A stretch of 64,000 nucleotides of DNA from JALYOC01 sp036675345 (GTDB lineage Bacteria > Myxococcota > Myxococcia > Myxococcales > Myxococcaceae): contig JAKFFE010000020.1 of NCBI GenBank assembly GCA_036675345.1, positions 372,001-436,000 on the forward strand, given 5' to 3'. Under the pieces are notes generated by a model, which did no database searches, was not told the DNA's origin, and saw only the letters and a program-made list of their open reading frames with translations. Positions 43,184 through 51,685 of the stretch are shown piece after piece; positions within the stretch are counted from its first letter, which is position 1; the number at the start of each line of letters is the position of its first letter. Made by a program: the position numbers and the translations under genes.

Positions 43184-43453
43184 ATGTCACTCGAAACTAT
43201 CGTTGTCTGGCTGATCGTGGGTCTGGTGGCAGGCGTGCTCGCTTCCCGGGTGGTGGGTGGAGTCGGTGGGCTGGCCGCGGACATCGCGGTGGGCATCGCC
43301 GGCGCGTTCATCGGCGGCTGGCTCTTCTCCTCGCTGGGCATCGCCACTGCCAGCGGGATCCTGGGGACGATCATCGTCGCCTTCGTGGGCGCGGTGGTGC
43401 TGTTGCTGATCCTCCATGCGGTCCGCCGCAGCACCCGACGCGCGCGGGCCTGA
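43184..43453 (+). CDS. GlsB/YeaQ/YmgE-family small membrane protein
   Basis: The 89-residue protein has three hydrophobic helices with Gly-rich packing: LIVGLVAGVLASRVVGGVGG, DIAVGIAGAFIGGWLFSSLG, and IIVAFVGAVVLLLILHAVRR. This matches the transglycosylase-associated/GlsB family of stress-induced membrane proteins. AGGAGGGAATGAA precedes the ATG. It is followed by a hairpin terminator and divergent from the histidine kinase. Confidence 0.9.
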   Translation: MSLETIVVWLIVGLVAGVLASRVVGGVGGLAADIAVGIAGAFIGGWLFSSLGIATASGILGTIIVAFVGAVVLLLILHAVRRSTRRARA

Positions 43454-43458
43454 GTTAC

Positions 43459-43497
43459 GGCGGCGGGGCTCGTTGCTGAGCCACGGGCCTCGCCGCC
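43459..43497 (+). terminator. Hairpin terminator after the GlsB-like gene
   Basis: GGCGGCGGGGC pairs with GCCTCGCCGCC (one G-U), with a 17-base loop, starting 6 bp after the stop. The following AGCAGTTTC has few T residues, so termination efficiency is uncertain. Confidence 0.5.
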
Positions 43498-43641
43498 AGC
43501 AGTTTCATGGCCGTCGTACCGGCCGGGAATCCCCGCGTGGCGGGCCGAGCGAACTGTCCGCTGGATCCGGCAAGAACATTTGCCGCCGGAGCCCTCCGAG
43601 CGCTGTGCTACGCACGGTGAAGCCTTCGGGGGAGAAGCATC

Positions 43642-44508
43642 ATCCTGGTCAGCCGACATTCTTCGGAGCACCGGCAGTCGCTCTCACTTCTCCTGCTGGC
43701 GCTGGGGACGCTGACGCTTTCGGCCTGCCCTCCGCCCTGCGAGGAGACCGGCACCTGCTCACCCGATGCGTCGACCGAGACCGACGCCGGTGACGCCTCC
43801 GACGCCGGTGACACCTCCGACGCCGGTGACACCTCCGACGCCGGTGACACCTCCGACGCCGGTGACACCTCCGACGCCGGTGACGCCTCCGACGCCGGTG
43901 ACGCCTCCGACGCCGGCTTCTCCTGTTCTCTCTCCGGCTGTGCGGACGGCGAGCTGTGTGGCTCCGATGACGCCTGCCACCATCCCGCGGTCCGCTGCGG
44001 AAGCTCCTTCGCCTGTCCCTCGGGCAGCGAGTGCGACCAGACCGGGCGCTGCCGGGAGACCCTGGCCCGGTGTTCGCGGGACGGGGACTGTGGCGACGGC
44101 CTGCTCTGCCAGGACTCCCGCTGTCTGAGTGATCCGCTTCCCTGCGTGGGCGTCAACGACTGTCCGGGACTCTCCGGCGAGTGCGTGGAGGGAAGCTGCG
44201 TGGCTCCGCGCCAGGTCTGTGTGCTGGATGCCGACTGCCCCGGGGGAAGCTTCTGCGGGAGCGAGGGGCTGTGCGCCGCGGACCACGGCCAGTGCTCCAC
44301 CACTTCCCAGTGTCTGGAGGGCTTCTTCTGCCAGGCCTCCGGCGCGTGCACCCTGGAGGTGGCCAGCTGCCCGGCGACCGGCTGTCTGCAGCGGTGCGAC
44401 GACGCGCTGTGCTCCTCCGAGGCCCTGCCCTGCTTCACCGATCTGGATTGCCCTGCCCACCTGGGCTGCGGCGCTGAACAGCGCTGTCGCTCGCCGGAGG
44501 CCGGATGA
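43642..44508 (+). CDS. Cysteine-rich lipoprotein with Asp-Ala-Gly repeats
   Basis: The frame is open from 43621 and encodes LSLLLLALGTLTLSACPPPC, a lipoprotein signal. An acidic DAGDTS/DAGDAS repeat linker (seven 18-bp units) and about 190 residues of cysteine-rich modules (CADGELCGSDDAC, CPSGSECDQTGRC, CPGGSFCGSEGLC) follow. No ATG, GTG or TTG exists between the previous stop (43618) and the signal peptide. The best start is ATC at 43642, seven bases after GGGGGAG; CTG at 43645 is an alternative. The architecture suggests a surface-exposed, disulfide-rich protein on an acidic stalk. The Hcp-like gene follows 19 bp later. Confidence 0.75.
   Translation: MLVSRHSSEHRQSLSLLLLALGTLTLSACPPPCEETGTCSPDASTETDAGDASDAGDTSDAGDTSDAGDTSDAGDTSDAGDASDAGDASDAGFSCSLSGCADGELCGSDDACHHPAVRCGSSFACPSGSECDQTGRCRETLARCSRDGDCGDGLLCQDSRCLSDPLPCVGVNDCPGLSGECVEGSCVAPRQVCVLDADCPGGSFCGSEGLCAADHGQCSTTSQCLEGFFCQASGACTLEVASCPATGCLQRCDDALCSSEALPCFTDLDCPAHLGCGAEQRCRSPEAG
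43783..43908 (+). repeat. Seven in-frame 18-bp repeats
   Basis: Units GACGCCGGTGACRCCTCC encode Asp-Ala-Gly-Asp-(Thr/Ala)-Ser. Units 2-5 carry ACC, and units 1, 6 and 7 carry GCC. The reading frame is kept, so copy-number change would vary the stalk length of the lipoprotein. Confidence 0.9.
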
Positions 44509-44527
44509 CATCGCCTGGAGGTCCGAC

Positions 44528-45049
44528 ATGCTGAACGTCCGCCGTGCCTTGCTGCTCCCCTCGCTGCTCGCGATGTTTTCGGCCCCGGTGCTGGCGGCGG
44601 AGACCGTCCACCTGACCCTGTCTGCCGCCAGGCTGGGGAACATCCCGGGGGACTCTCCGATCTCCTCCCTGGGCCGGGAGAACACCATCACCTGCGTCCT
44701 CTTCCGCTACTCGATGCGGACCACGCCCACCTCGGTGGTGGCGGGCACGGTCACCTGCCGCAAGCCGCTGGATCGCGCCACGCCACTGCTGCTGCAGTCG
44801 CTGATCAACCGGGACCAGATGACGATGACCGCCCGCTTCTACCGCCCCAATCCCACCGGGGACGGCACCACCCAGCAGCACTTCACCGTGGTGGGCACCC
44901 TGGGCTTCGTGGTGGGGATCAAGCAGCTGACCCCCGACCAGTACACCCAGCCCCAGCTCCCCGACTTCGAAGAGATCAGCTTCCAGTTCAACGCGCTGAC
45001 CTTCAGCTGGATCGGCGGAGGCGAGGCGGCCTGGGAGGCCCCCCGGTAG
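44528..45049 (+). CDS. Hcp-like (T6SS tube-family) protein with Sec signal peptide
   Basis: The 173-residue protein has an apparent signal peptide (MLNVRRALLLPSLLAMFSAPVLAAE). The rest matches the Hcp family (PF05638-type): RENTITCVLFRYSM, AGTVTCRKPLDRATPLLLQSL, TARFYRPNPTGDGTTQQHF, and FEEISFQFNALTFSWIGGG. Standard Hcp is cytoplasmic and stacks into the type VI secretion tube. An exported one cannot follow that route, so a different role such as a surface or toxin-associated tube-fold protein is likely. GGAGG is six bases upstream. No other T6SS gene is in the window. The upstream neighbour is a cysteine-rich lipoprotein. Confidence 0.85.
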   Translation: MLNVRRALLLPSLLAMFSAPVLAAETVHLTLSAARLGNIPGDSPISSLGRENTITCVLFRYSMRTTPTSVVAGTVTCRKPLDRATPLLLQSLINRDQMTMTARFYRPNPTGDGTTQQHFTVVGTLGFVVGIKQLTPDQYTQPQLPDFEEISFQFNALTFSWIGGGEAAWEAPR

Positions 45050-45076
45050 ACGCACCCAGGTCGACTGGGCGGTCGC

Positions 45077-47668
45077 TCACCGCCGCCGTCTGGACTTGCC
45101 CCAGTTCCTTCCACCGCGGCGCTTCTGGCCCGCGGACTCGGCGCGAGCGTCGGCGCGGGGCGCGTGGTCCCGGGTGCCCGCTCGGCGCTGCTTCTTCTCC
45201 CCGGTGGCCTGGGCCACCTCCGTCGGGGTCCAGGGGAGATCCAGCAACTCCTGCAGCTCGGGCAGGGACGCGGCGTGGAGCGCGCCCCGGCGGCCACGCT
45301 GCACGGTGAAGCGGGCCGGTCGATCCAGGGAAGGCAGCTCCTCCACCACCAGGGTGCGGGCCACCTTCTCCGGTAGCCCGATCCACACCACGCCCACTGG
45401 CGCACCGGCCGCCACCTGCTCCACGTCGTAGGCCAGCGGGAACTCCTGGTCGCGGATCCGGACCGACTCCGGCAGCGCCAGCAACTCCTGGCGCAGCGGG
45501 GCCGGGACCTGCTCCAGCCGCAGCTCCAGCGGGCGGGCCCGGAAGTCCTCGATCGATCCCACCCCCTCCAGCTGCGCGGCGTACAGCGCGGTCAGCTCCG
45601 GCTGCTCCAGCCGCGCGGTCCGCCCTCCAGAGCGGCGCCAGAGCTCCTGCGCCTCGGCGATCATCAGCCGATGACTGTCCACCGCCGGGTGGGCGGCCTC
45701 TCCGCGCGCGGTGGCCTCCGCCAGCTCCTGGCGGATCTCCGGCTCCAGCTCCGGGCCCCACTCCCGCAGCACCCGCTCCTCGTGCGACAGCTGGAAGCCG
45801 AAGTACTCCAGCTGCTGCTCGATCACGATCGCCCGTGCGCGGGGGTCGTAACGGGGCTCTCCGCCGGAGCGGCGCGCGTAGCGGTGCAGCAACGACTGCG
45901 GCACCTGGGTCCCCTCGATCGCCGCCTGGGACGCGCCGGAGCGATCCGAGAAGTAGCGCAGGTTCCCCGCCACCGCGCCCAGGTTCCCGCACACGCTGGA
46001 CTTGGACACCCGGGCCGACTCGCCTCCCGCCGTCTGCTCGTCGATCACCAGGTCGAAGGGCATCACCCGCGCCAGCAGGTCGCAGAACTGCTGGTAGACC
46101 CGCGGGGTGGCGAACGGCATCTGGCCGGGCAGCGGCATCCCCACGCTGCGGTAGATGCTGGCCATCGCCAGCGCCGCGTCCTCCAGCGCCTTGACCAGCA
46201 CCCCGCGCTCCTCCGCCCACCGATGGAGGCGCTCGGGATCGAACACGTGGCGGGGCAGGCCCTGCGCGGTCCCGATGCTGCCCGCGGCCCGGAAGGCCTC
46301 CGCGTAGAGATTGTAGGCGGTGAGGTGGTCGCTGCCGGTCACCAGCACCCCCTCCAGGCTCCGGTCCTCCCGGGTCATCCGGTGCAGCGAGTCCAGCGCG
46401 CTGCCCACCGCCAGGTACGGCATCAGCGCGTCCTCGGCGTTGACGATCAGCTCCGCCCACGGGCGGTCCACCGGCAGCGCCTCCACCGCCCGGCCGTACC
46501 CGGTCAGCCGGCCGGCGGCGTCCACCAGGTTCCGCTCCCGCAACCGCGCCAGCACCCGGCGGTAGCCGGCCCGGTCCAGCGGCACCGGCAGCTCCAGCTC
46601 CTCGATCTCCACCCCCAGCGCCGCGGCGGTCAGCGCCACCCGCTCCGGTTCACCGGCCAGCTGGAACTCCGGCTCGGTGGGCCGCAGCGAGGCGAAGTGC
46701 ACCGGCCGATCGCTGAGGATGAACACCCGGCCTCCCTCCACCCGGCCATGGACCCGCCCGGCCATCTGGAGCAGCTCGTTGCTGCCCAGGTGCACCCGGC
46801 TGAGCACGTTGTGTCCGCCTTCGATCTTGTTGCTGAAGCGGACGTCGTCGATCACCACCGTGTCCAGGCCAGGGACGTTGAGCGCGCTCTGTCCGGCCGC
46901 GGTCATCGCCAGCAGGAACGGCTTGGGAGTGGTGCCCTCCAGGAAGGGGCGGATGGCGCGGATCGGCTCACCGCCGTGGTAGTGCGCCGCGTGCACCTCC
47001 GGCCACCGCTCGCGGACCCGGGCCGCGGTCTGCTCCACCGCCGCCCGGGTGGCCAGGAACACGCCCACCCCCCGTCCGTTCCGGATCACGTCGTCGAAGA
47101 AGGCGTCGTCCAGGAAGGACAGCGGCTGACGACGGTGCACCTCCACCCGGGCCGCCTTCTTCGGGTCGAAGGTGGAGACCTCCAGCACCTCTTCACTCTC
47201 CAGATAGTCCGCGTAGAAGCTGGGATCGACGGTCGCCGACAGCCACACGAACAGGCAGCCCACCCGCTTGCCCAGGGCCAGGCACAGCTCCAGCTCGGCG
47301 GAGGTCTGGTGGATCTCATCCACCACCAGGATGTCGTTGAAGCGGATCGCGCCCTCTTGGAACCAGCGCCGGGCGATCCCGGTGGTGACGATCAGCACGT
47401 CACACTCCGCGGTCTCTCCGCTGGCCTCGCGCTCGCGGTTGATCACCGCGACCTTCAGGCCGGTGCGGCCCAGGCACTCCTCGGCGATGGTGCGGATGGC
47501 CAGGGTCTTGCCGGTCCCGGTGCCGGCCACGATCCCGAAGCCCTCACCGCTCTTGGCCAGTCGCCGGAGCTGGGGGCCGTGGTGGGTATCCAGGTAGGTC
47601 CGCAGCTGCAGCCCGAAGGCGAGCTCGATCGCCTCGCACGCCGCACGGGTGGGGGCAATCACCACCAT
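45077..47668 (-). CDS. DEAH-type ATP-dependent helicase (HrpA/HrpB-like)
   Basis: A superfamily-2 helicase of 863 residues. Motif I is GTGTGKT, motif II DEIH (ILVVDEIHQT), motif III LSATVD, and motif VI QMAGRVHGR, followed by a helicase-associated helical region and a long C-terminal part. The last about 50 residues are Lys/Arg-rich (ending GKSRRRR), likely for nucleic-acid binding. It is similar to HrpA/HrpB or RNA-processing helicases, but DEIH and the unusual C-terminus make the subgroup uncertain. ATG 47668 is used; GTG 47731 would add 21 residues. Confidence 0.83.
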   Translation of the reverse strand: MVVIAPTRAACEAIELAFGLQLRTYLDTHHGPQLRRLAKSGEGFGIVAGTGTGKTLAIRTIAEECLGRTGLKVAVINREREASGETAECDVLIVTTGIARRWFQEGAIRFNDILVVDEIHQTSAELELCLALGKRVGCLFVWLSATVDPSFYADYLESEEVLEVSTFDPKKAARVEVHRRQPLSFLDDAFFDDVIRNGRGVGVFLATRAAVEQTAARVRERWPEVHAAHYHGGEPIRAIRPFLEGTTPKPFLLAMTAAGQSALNVPGLDTVVIDDVRFSNKIEGGHNVLSRVHLGSNELLQMAGRVHGRVEGGRVFILSDRPVHFASLRPTEPEFQLAGEPERVALTAAALGVEIEELELPVPLDRAGYRRVLARLRERNLVDAAGRLTGYGRAVEALPVDRPWAELIVNAEDALMPYLAVGSALDSLHRMTREDRSLEGVLVTGSDHLTAYNLYAEAFRAAGSIGTAQGLPRHVFDPERLHRWAEERGVLVKALEDAALAMASIYRSVGMPLPGQMPFATPRVYQQFCDLLARVMPFDLVIDEQTAGGESARVSKSSVCGNLGAVAGNLRYFSDRSGASQAAIEGTQVPQSLLHRYARRSGGEPRYDPRARAIVIEQQLEYFGFQLSHEERVLREWGPELEPEIRQELAEATARGEAAHPAVDSHRLMIAEAQELWRRSGGRTARLEQPELTALYAAQLEGVGSIEDFRARPLELRLEQVPAPLRQELLALPESVRIRDQEFPLAYDVEQVAAGAPVGVVWIGLPEKVARTLVVEELPSLDRPARFTVQRGRRGALHAASLPELQELLDLPWTPTEVAQATGEKKQRRAGTRDHAPRADARAESAGQKRRGGRNWGKSRRRR

Positions 47669-47992
47669 CCGTCCACGGGCCGCGCTGGAGGCGCCGGCGG
47701 GCGGGAGAAAACGATCAGTCGGGGTTCGCACCCATCTACTTCCCTCCCGGGCGACGGCGCGGCAAGCCCTTTTCCCGGCGCAGAACGAAACGCCCTCCCG
47801 CAAGGTCGGTGCCCGCACGACTGCCTGTCCGACTGCTCTCTGCACGAGCGGGGGGATTGCCCCAGAGTCCCAGAGCCCTGGCGGGTCCGCGCTCTGGAGG
47901 TCCTGCGCGCGGGCTAACCCCGCCGGGCCAGTCGTCTCCGACCTCCCCCCGGCCCATCTTGCTGCCCTTCCCTGCCCCCCAGGAGGCCCCCC
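47669..47992. other. Intergenic region between divergent genes
   Basis: These 324 bp hold the promoters of the helicase and of the exported-protein operon. I see no gene. A Cys-rich open stretch ending at 47917 lacks a start codon. AGGAGGCCCCCC (47980-47991) is the ribosome site for the next gene. Confidence 0.5.
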
Positions 47993-48421
47993 ATGCTTCT
48001 GTCGCCAAGAGCGATCGCGTGCCTGTTCGCCGCGATCAGCACCACCGCCGCCGCGCACGAACTCTCGTGCGAGGAGACCTTCAACGGCGAACGGATCCTG
48101 GTCGTGGACAGCTACCCCACGACCATCGCGGTGCGGGTGGTGATCTACAACGAGCACCCCAGCGCTCCGTCCGAGGCGCTGTCGGTCACCTCGGAGATCC
48201 TCCCGCCGGCCTCCTTCGAGACCCCATTCACCCTCCCGGTGGGCGCGGCCCAGACGGCGCTGTTCTACGTGACTGTCAACAGCCCCGAGGAGTGCGCCCA
48301 GCTGGCCGGCACCCAGTCCCTCTACCCGGACCATCTGGTGAGCACGGTGGACGTCACCTGGGACCAGGGTTCGGCGCAGTGCTCGGCGGAGCTCATCTGT
48401 CAGCCCGCGGTGTGCCAATGA
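47993..48421 (+). CDS. Secreted protein of unknown function
   Basis: The 142-residue product starts MLLSPRAIACLFAAISTTAAAHE, a typical Sec signal. The mature protein has an Ig-like beta-rich character (VVIYNEHPSAPSEALSVTSEILPPASFETPFTLPVG) and six cysteines. No family is recognised. It opens a three-gene operon: its stop overlaps the next ATG (ATGA). It may be delivered together with the cysteine-rich lipoprotein that follows. Confidence 0.72.
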   Translation: MLLSPRAIACLFAAISTTAAAHELSCEETFNGERILVVDSYPTTIAVRVVIYNEHPSAPSEALSVTSEILPPASFETPFTLPVGAAQTALFYVTVNSPEECAQLAGTQSLYPDHLVSTVDVTWDQGSAQCSAELICQPAVCQ

Positions 48422-50013
48422 GCCTGGCGCGAAGCCTGCCACTGTTGCTGGTGCTGGCCGGGTGTGGGGGCGCCCCGACGGAGGGCGAGCTCTCCACCTC
48501 CCTGGCCGAGGTCCGGGCCGCAGCGGTGGACCTGTGCGCCGGGGTGGTGTGCGTTCCCCGGGACGGGTGCCACGTCGCGGGCACCTGCAACCCCGCCAAT
48601 GGCCGGTGCGTGGGTGGAGGGGCCGTCCCGGATGGCACCGCCTGCGTGGACGCGGACCTGTGCACCACCTCGGATGTGTGCACCTCCGGGGTGTGCGGCG
48701 GGGGTCAGCCGGTCAGCTGCACCGCGCTCGACCAGTGTCACCAGGCGGGGACCTGCGATCCCACCACCGGCGCCTGCTCCCAGCCCGCCGCCCCGGACGG
48801 GACCGGTTGCAGCGACGGCGATCTCTGCACCCAGACCGACACCTGTCAGTCCGGCCAGTGCGCCGGCGCCAACCCGGTGAGCTGCACCGCCTCCGACCAG
48901 TGTCACCTGGCCGGGGTCTGTGATCCCTCCACCGGCAGCTGCTCCAACCCGGAGGAACAGGACGGCACCGCCTGCAGTGACGGGGACCTCTGCACCCAGG
49001 TGGACACCTGCCAGTCCGGACAGTGCGCCGGCGCCAACCCGGTGACCTGTACCGCGCTGGACCAGTGTCATCTGGCCGGGGTGTGCGATCCCTCCACCGG
49101 GAGCTGCTCCAATCCCGCCGAGCAGGACGGCGCCGCCTGCAGCGACGGGGACCTCTGCACCCAGGTGGACACCTGTCAGTCCGGACAGTGCGCCGGGGCC
49201 AACCCGGTGACCTGTACCGCCCTCGACCAGTGTCACGGCGAGGGAAGCTGTGACCCCGGCACCGGCAGCTGTTCGCAGCCGATGCTGGCGGATGGCACCG
49301 GCTGCAACGACGGCAACGCCTGCTCCAACACCGACAGCTGCCAGCAGGGGGCGTGCGTGGGGGCGGACCTGGTGACCTGCGGCAGCTACGACCAGTGCAA
49401 CGTCGGGGCCTGCGATCCCCGTAGCGGCGGTTGCTACAGCGTGGCGGTGGACGACGGCACCGCCTGCAACGACGGCGACAGCTGCACCGGAGGCGACCAG
49501 TGCCTGGCGGGGCAGTGCGGCGGCGCTCCTCCCAACGGCGAGACGGTCACCCGCTCCCTCGGCTTCTTCAAGACCCACCTGGACGCGCTGGAGGCCTGTC
49601 TGGCTCCGGGGGCGGTGGACACCGGCGTGGGGTCCATCGACTCGCTGGAGGCCGGACTGGGGCTGCTGTGGGCCAGCCCCCCGCGCTACGCGGATCGCAC
49701 CCTGCGCAGCGCCTACGATCGCACCGCGCTGCTGGTTGCCCGCCAGTTGCTGGTGGCGGTGTGCAACCAGCGGCTGTTCGGGGCCTCCCCACCGGCGGGG
49801 CCGCTGGCCTCGGCGCTGGCGGCGGCGGGCAACACCGACTGCACCAGCCTGATCAACGTGGAGGTGGCGCTGGAGGCCTTCAACCGCTCCAACCACACCA
49901 CGCTGCTGCCTGCCGGCTTCGACCCGGGACCCGCCACCCCGCTGGCCGCGCAGTCGTCGGCGGCCGAGGCGATCACTGCCACCACCACCCGCTGCATCGG
50001 GGAGACCCCATGA
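48418..50013 (+). CDS. Lipoprotein with tandem cysteine-rich DGTxC repeats
   Basis: The 531-residue protein begins MSLARSLPLLLVLAGCGG, lipobox LAGC. Residues about 40-380 are seven modules of about 48 residues built on DGTxCxDGDxCTxxDxCxxGxCxG and xCTAxDQCHxAGxCDPxTGxC, with about eight cysteines each, as in secreted repeat proteins of myxobacteria. The C-terminal about 150 residues are a different helical domain (ETVTRSLGFFKTHLDALEAC ...), resembling domains attached to such repeats. The modules are nearly identical in DNA, hinting at recombination. It is coupled to both neighbours by ATGA overlaps. Confidence 0.85.
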   Translation: MSLARSLPLLLVLAGCGGAPTEGELSTSLAEVRAAAVDLCAGVVCVPRDGCHVAGTCNPANGRCVGGGAVPDGTACVDADLCTTSDVCTSGVCGGGQPVSCTALDQCHQAGTCDPTTGACSQPAAPDGTGCSDGDLCTQTDTCQSGQCAGANPVSCTASDQCHLAGVCDPSTGSCSNPEEQDGTACSDGDLCTQVDTCQSGQCAGANPVTCTALDQCHLAGVCDPSTGSCSNPAEQDGAACSDGDLCTQVDTCQSGQCAGANPVTCTALDQCHGEGSCDPGTGSCSQPMLADGTGCNDGNACSNTDSCQQGACVGADLVTCGSYDQCNVGACDPRSGGCYSVAVDDGTACNDGDSCTGGDQCLAGQCGGAPPNGETVTRSLGFFKTHLDALEACLAPGAVDTGVGSIDSLEAGLGLLWASPPRYADRTLRSAYDRTALLVARQLLVAVCNQRLFGASPPAGPLASALAAAGNTDCTSLINVEVALEAFNRSNHTTLLPAGFDPGPATPLAAQSSAAEAITATTTRCIGETP

Positions 50014-50639
50014 GTCTGCAATTCCGAGGAGTGATGGTGGGGATGGTGCTGATCACGATCGCGGTCGGCTGCAACGACCGGCCCCAGATCATCGACCCCG
50101 GGGACGAGGTCGACGCCGGGGTGATCCCGGTGCAGCCGGAGGAGGACGCGGGGACCCAGCTCCCGGAGACCGACGCTGGCACCCAGCCGCCGGAGACCGA
50201 CGCCGGGGTGACCCCGATCCAGTACCAGCAGTTCGAGGTCCGGCTGCTGGGGGTGAACGCCGACGCCTACTCGCTGCTGGCCTTCGACGTGGCGGAGCTG
50301 ACCGCCAGCGCCGGTGGGGTCCCGCTGGCGGTGGAGCTGGCGGAGGGACGGGTAGACCTCGCGGTGTTCGGGCAGGCCTGGCTGGTGGGGACGATCCAGG
50401 TGCCGGAGGGAACCGACTGGGTGGACCTGGCGCTGCGCTTCGACGACGCGGCCGCCTACGAGGCGGTGGGGGCCACCGGGTCGATCGACGCCCGGCGGGT
50501 CTCCCTGCGCTGGCGCTCGGAGGTGACGGCGATGCAGCAGCGCGGACGGACGGTGGTCCACCTGGACATCGGCCGATCGCTGGTCTCCCGCGCCAGCTGG
50601 CAGCAACAGCTGCTGCCGGTGCTGACCGTGGTCCACTGA
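50010..50639 (+). CDS. Lipoprotein with Asp-Ala-Gly linker
   Basis: The 209-residue protein begins MSLQFRGVMVGMVLITIAVGCND, lipobox IAVGC. A short acidic linker (DAGVIPVQPEEDAGTQ ... ETDAG) precedes a beta-rich domain (QQFEVRLLGVNADAYSLLAFDVAELTASAGG), similar in form to DUF4382-type domains. It is the third gene of the coupled operon and shares the DAG-linker style of the 43642-44508 lipoprotein. A hairpin terminator follows 15 bp later. Confidence 0.75.
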   Translation: MSLQFRGVMVGMVLITIAVGCNDRPQIIDPGDEVDAGVIPVQPEEDAGTQLPETDAGTQPPETDAGVTPIQYQQFEVRLLGVNADAYSLLAFDVAELTASAGGVPLAVELAEGRVDLAVFGQAWLVGTIQVPEGTDWVDLALRFDDAAAYEAVGATGSIDARRVSLRWRSEVTAMQQRGRTVVHLDIGRSLVSRASWQQQLLPVLTVVH

Positions 50640-50653
50640 ACATGGCCCCGGGC

Positions 50654-50680
50654 GGCCCAGCCGGAGTGTGCGGCTGGGCC
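50654..50680 (+). terminator. Hairpin terminator of the exported-protein operon
   Basis: GGCCCAGCCG (50654-50663), a 7-base loop, CGGCTGGGCC (50671-50680), starting 15 bp past the stop. The stem is a perfect 10 bp. It is followed only by TTCC, so it is a strong hairpin with a weak U-tract. Confidence 0.65.
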
Positions 50681-50809
50681 TTCCACCGGCGTGCGGATCT
50701 GCGACACACAACGGGAGTGAGGTGGGCCGGAGAATCAGGCACACCCACACTCCACCCGGCGGGCAGCTGGTCCAGGCCGCGCTGGAGGAGGGGTAGACTG
50801 GAGCCCGTC

Positions 50810-51685
50810 ATGAAGATCCTCCCCCGCCCCCTCCCCGCGCCTTCGCCTGCTGCCCAGGCGGTGGCCCCCGCGGCGGCGGTGAGCCGCCCGGCCGAGACCG
50901 GCTCCCGTTCGGTGTTCGAGGCCCTGCTGGCCGAGGCCCGCGCCCCGGTGAACACCGACGGCCGGGTCTTCGTGGCCGCGGCGGTGGAGCAGATCCGGGC
51001 CCGCACCGCCACCGGCCAGCCCTCCACGGTGGTGTTCGACATCGACGACACCCTCAGCGACACCCGGGGTCGGACCCTGGCCATCGCCAAGGCCTACGAC
51101 CAGGCACAGGGGACCCACCACTTCGACACCCTGACGGTGGACCAGGTCACCTATCCCCCTACCCAGATGCTGCGTCAGCTGGGGATGCCCCCGGACGAGC
51201 AGCGCCGCTTCAACGCCCAATGGCAGCCGAAGTTCTTCGCCGAGGAGGCGATGGACCACGACCTGCCGATCGCGCCGATGATCCAGCTGGCCAAGGAGGC
51301 GGCGGAGGCGGGGGCGGAGGTGCTGTTCCTCACCGGGCGCAGCGGGACCCAGCGGGAGGCCACCGTGGAGGAGCTGGCGCGGCTGGGACTTCCCCAGGCG
51401 GAGTCCTCGCACCTGTTCATGTTCCCGGAGGGCGCCGGCGCCGACTTCAAGGGCGCGCAGCTGCGCGACTGGCAGCAGGGGGGCCGCCACCTGTCCTTCT
51501 TCATCACCGACAGCCGCTCGGACGTGGCGCTGGTGCAGCGGCTGGGGCTCCAGGTTCCGCCGGTGCTGCTGGAGTCGCCGCTGGCGGACCCCAACCAGCC
51601 GGTCTCGCCGCTCACCCCGGTGTTCCCCTTCCCCTCCAGCGCCCCGGCCTTCTCGCCCTGGGAGCTGAACGAGGAGCGCCGCTAA
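50810..51685 (+). CDS. HAD-superfamily phosphatase (class IIIB acid-phosphatase-like)
   Basis: The 291-residue protein has a low-complexity Pro/Ala N-terminus (about 35 residues) and a HAD domain. Motif I is VVFDIDDTLSDTR, motif II FLTGRSGTQREATVEEL as in class-B-like acid phosphatases, and FFITDSRSDVALV is the C-terminal acidic motif. The first Asp of DIDDT is the nucleophile. There is no signal peptide, so it is cytoplasmic, and the substrate is unknown. GGAGGAGGGG lies about 17 bases before the ATG. It ends overlapping the convergent DUF1304 gene by 4 bp. Confidence 0.8.
   Translation: MKILPRPLPAPSPAAQAVAPAAAVSRPAETGSRSVFEALLAEARAPVNTDGRVFVAAAVEQIRARTATGQPSTVVFDIDDTLSDTRGRTLAIAKAYDQAQGTHHFDTLTVDQVTYPPTQMLRQLGMPPDEQRRFNAQWQPKFFAEEAMDHDLPIAPMIQLAKEAAEAGAEVLFLTGRSGTQREATVEELARLGLPQAESSHLFMFPEGAGADFKGAQLRDWQQGGRHLSFFITDSRSDVALVQRLGLQVPPVLLESPLADPNQPVSPLTPVFPFPSSAPAFSPWELNEERR

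Noticed and set aside
43766..44128. Thr/Pro-repeat frame starting MRRPRPTP over the 18-bp repeats
   Set aside because: It is an off-frame reading of the DAG repeats. The lipoprotein frame has the lipobox and cysteine modules.
47800..47917. Short Cys-rich frame ending at 47917 (CPHDCLSDCSLHERGDC)
   Set aside because: No ATG, GTG or TTG in reach and no ribosome site.
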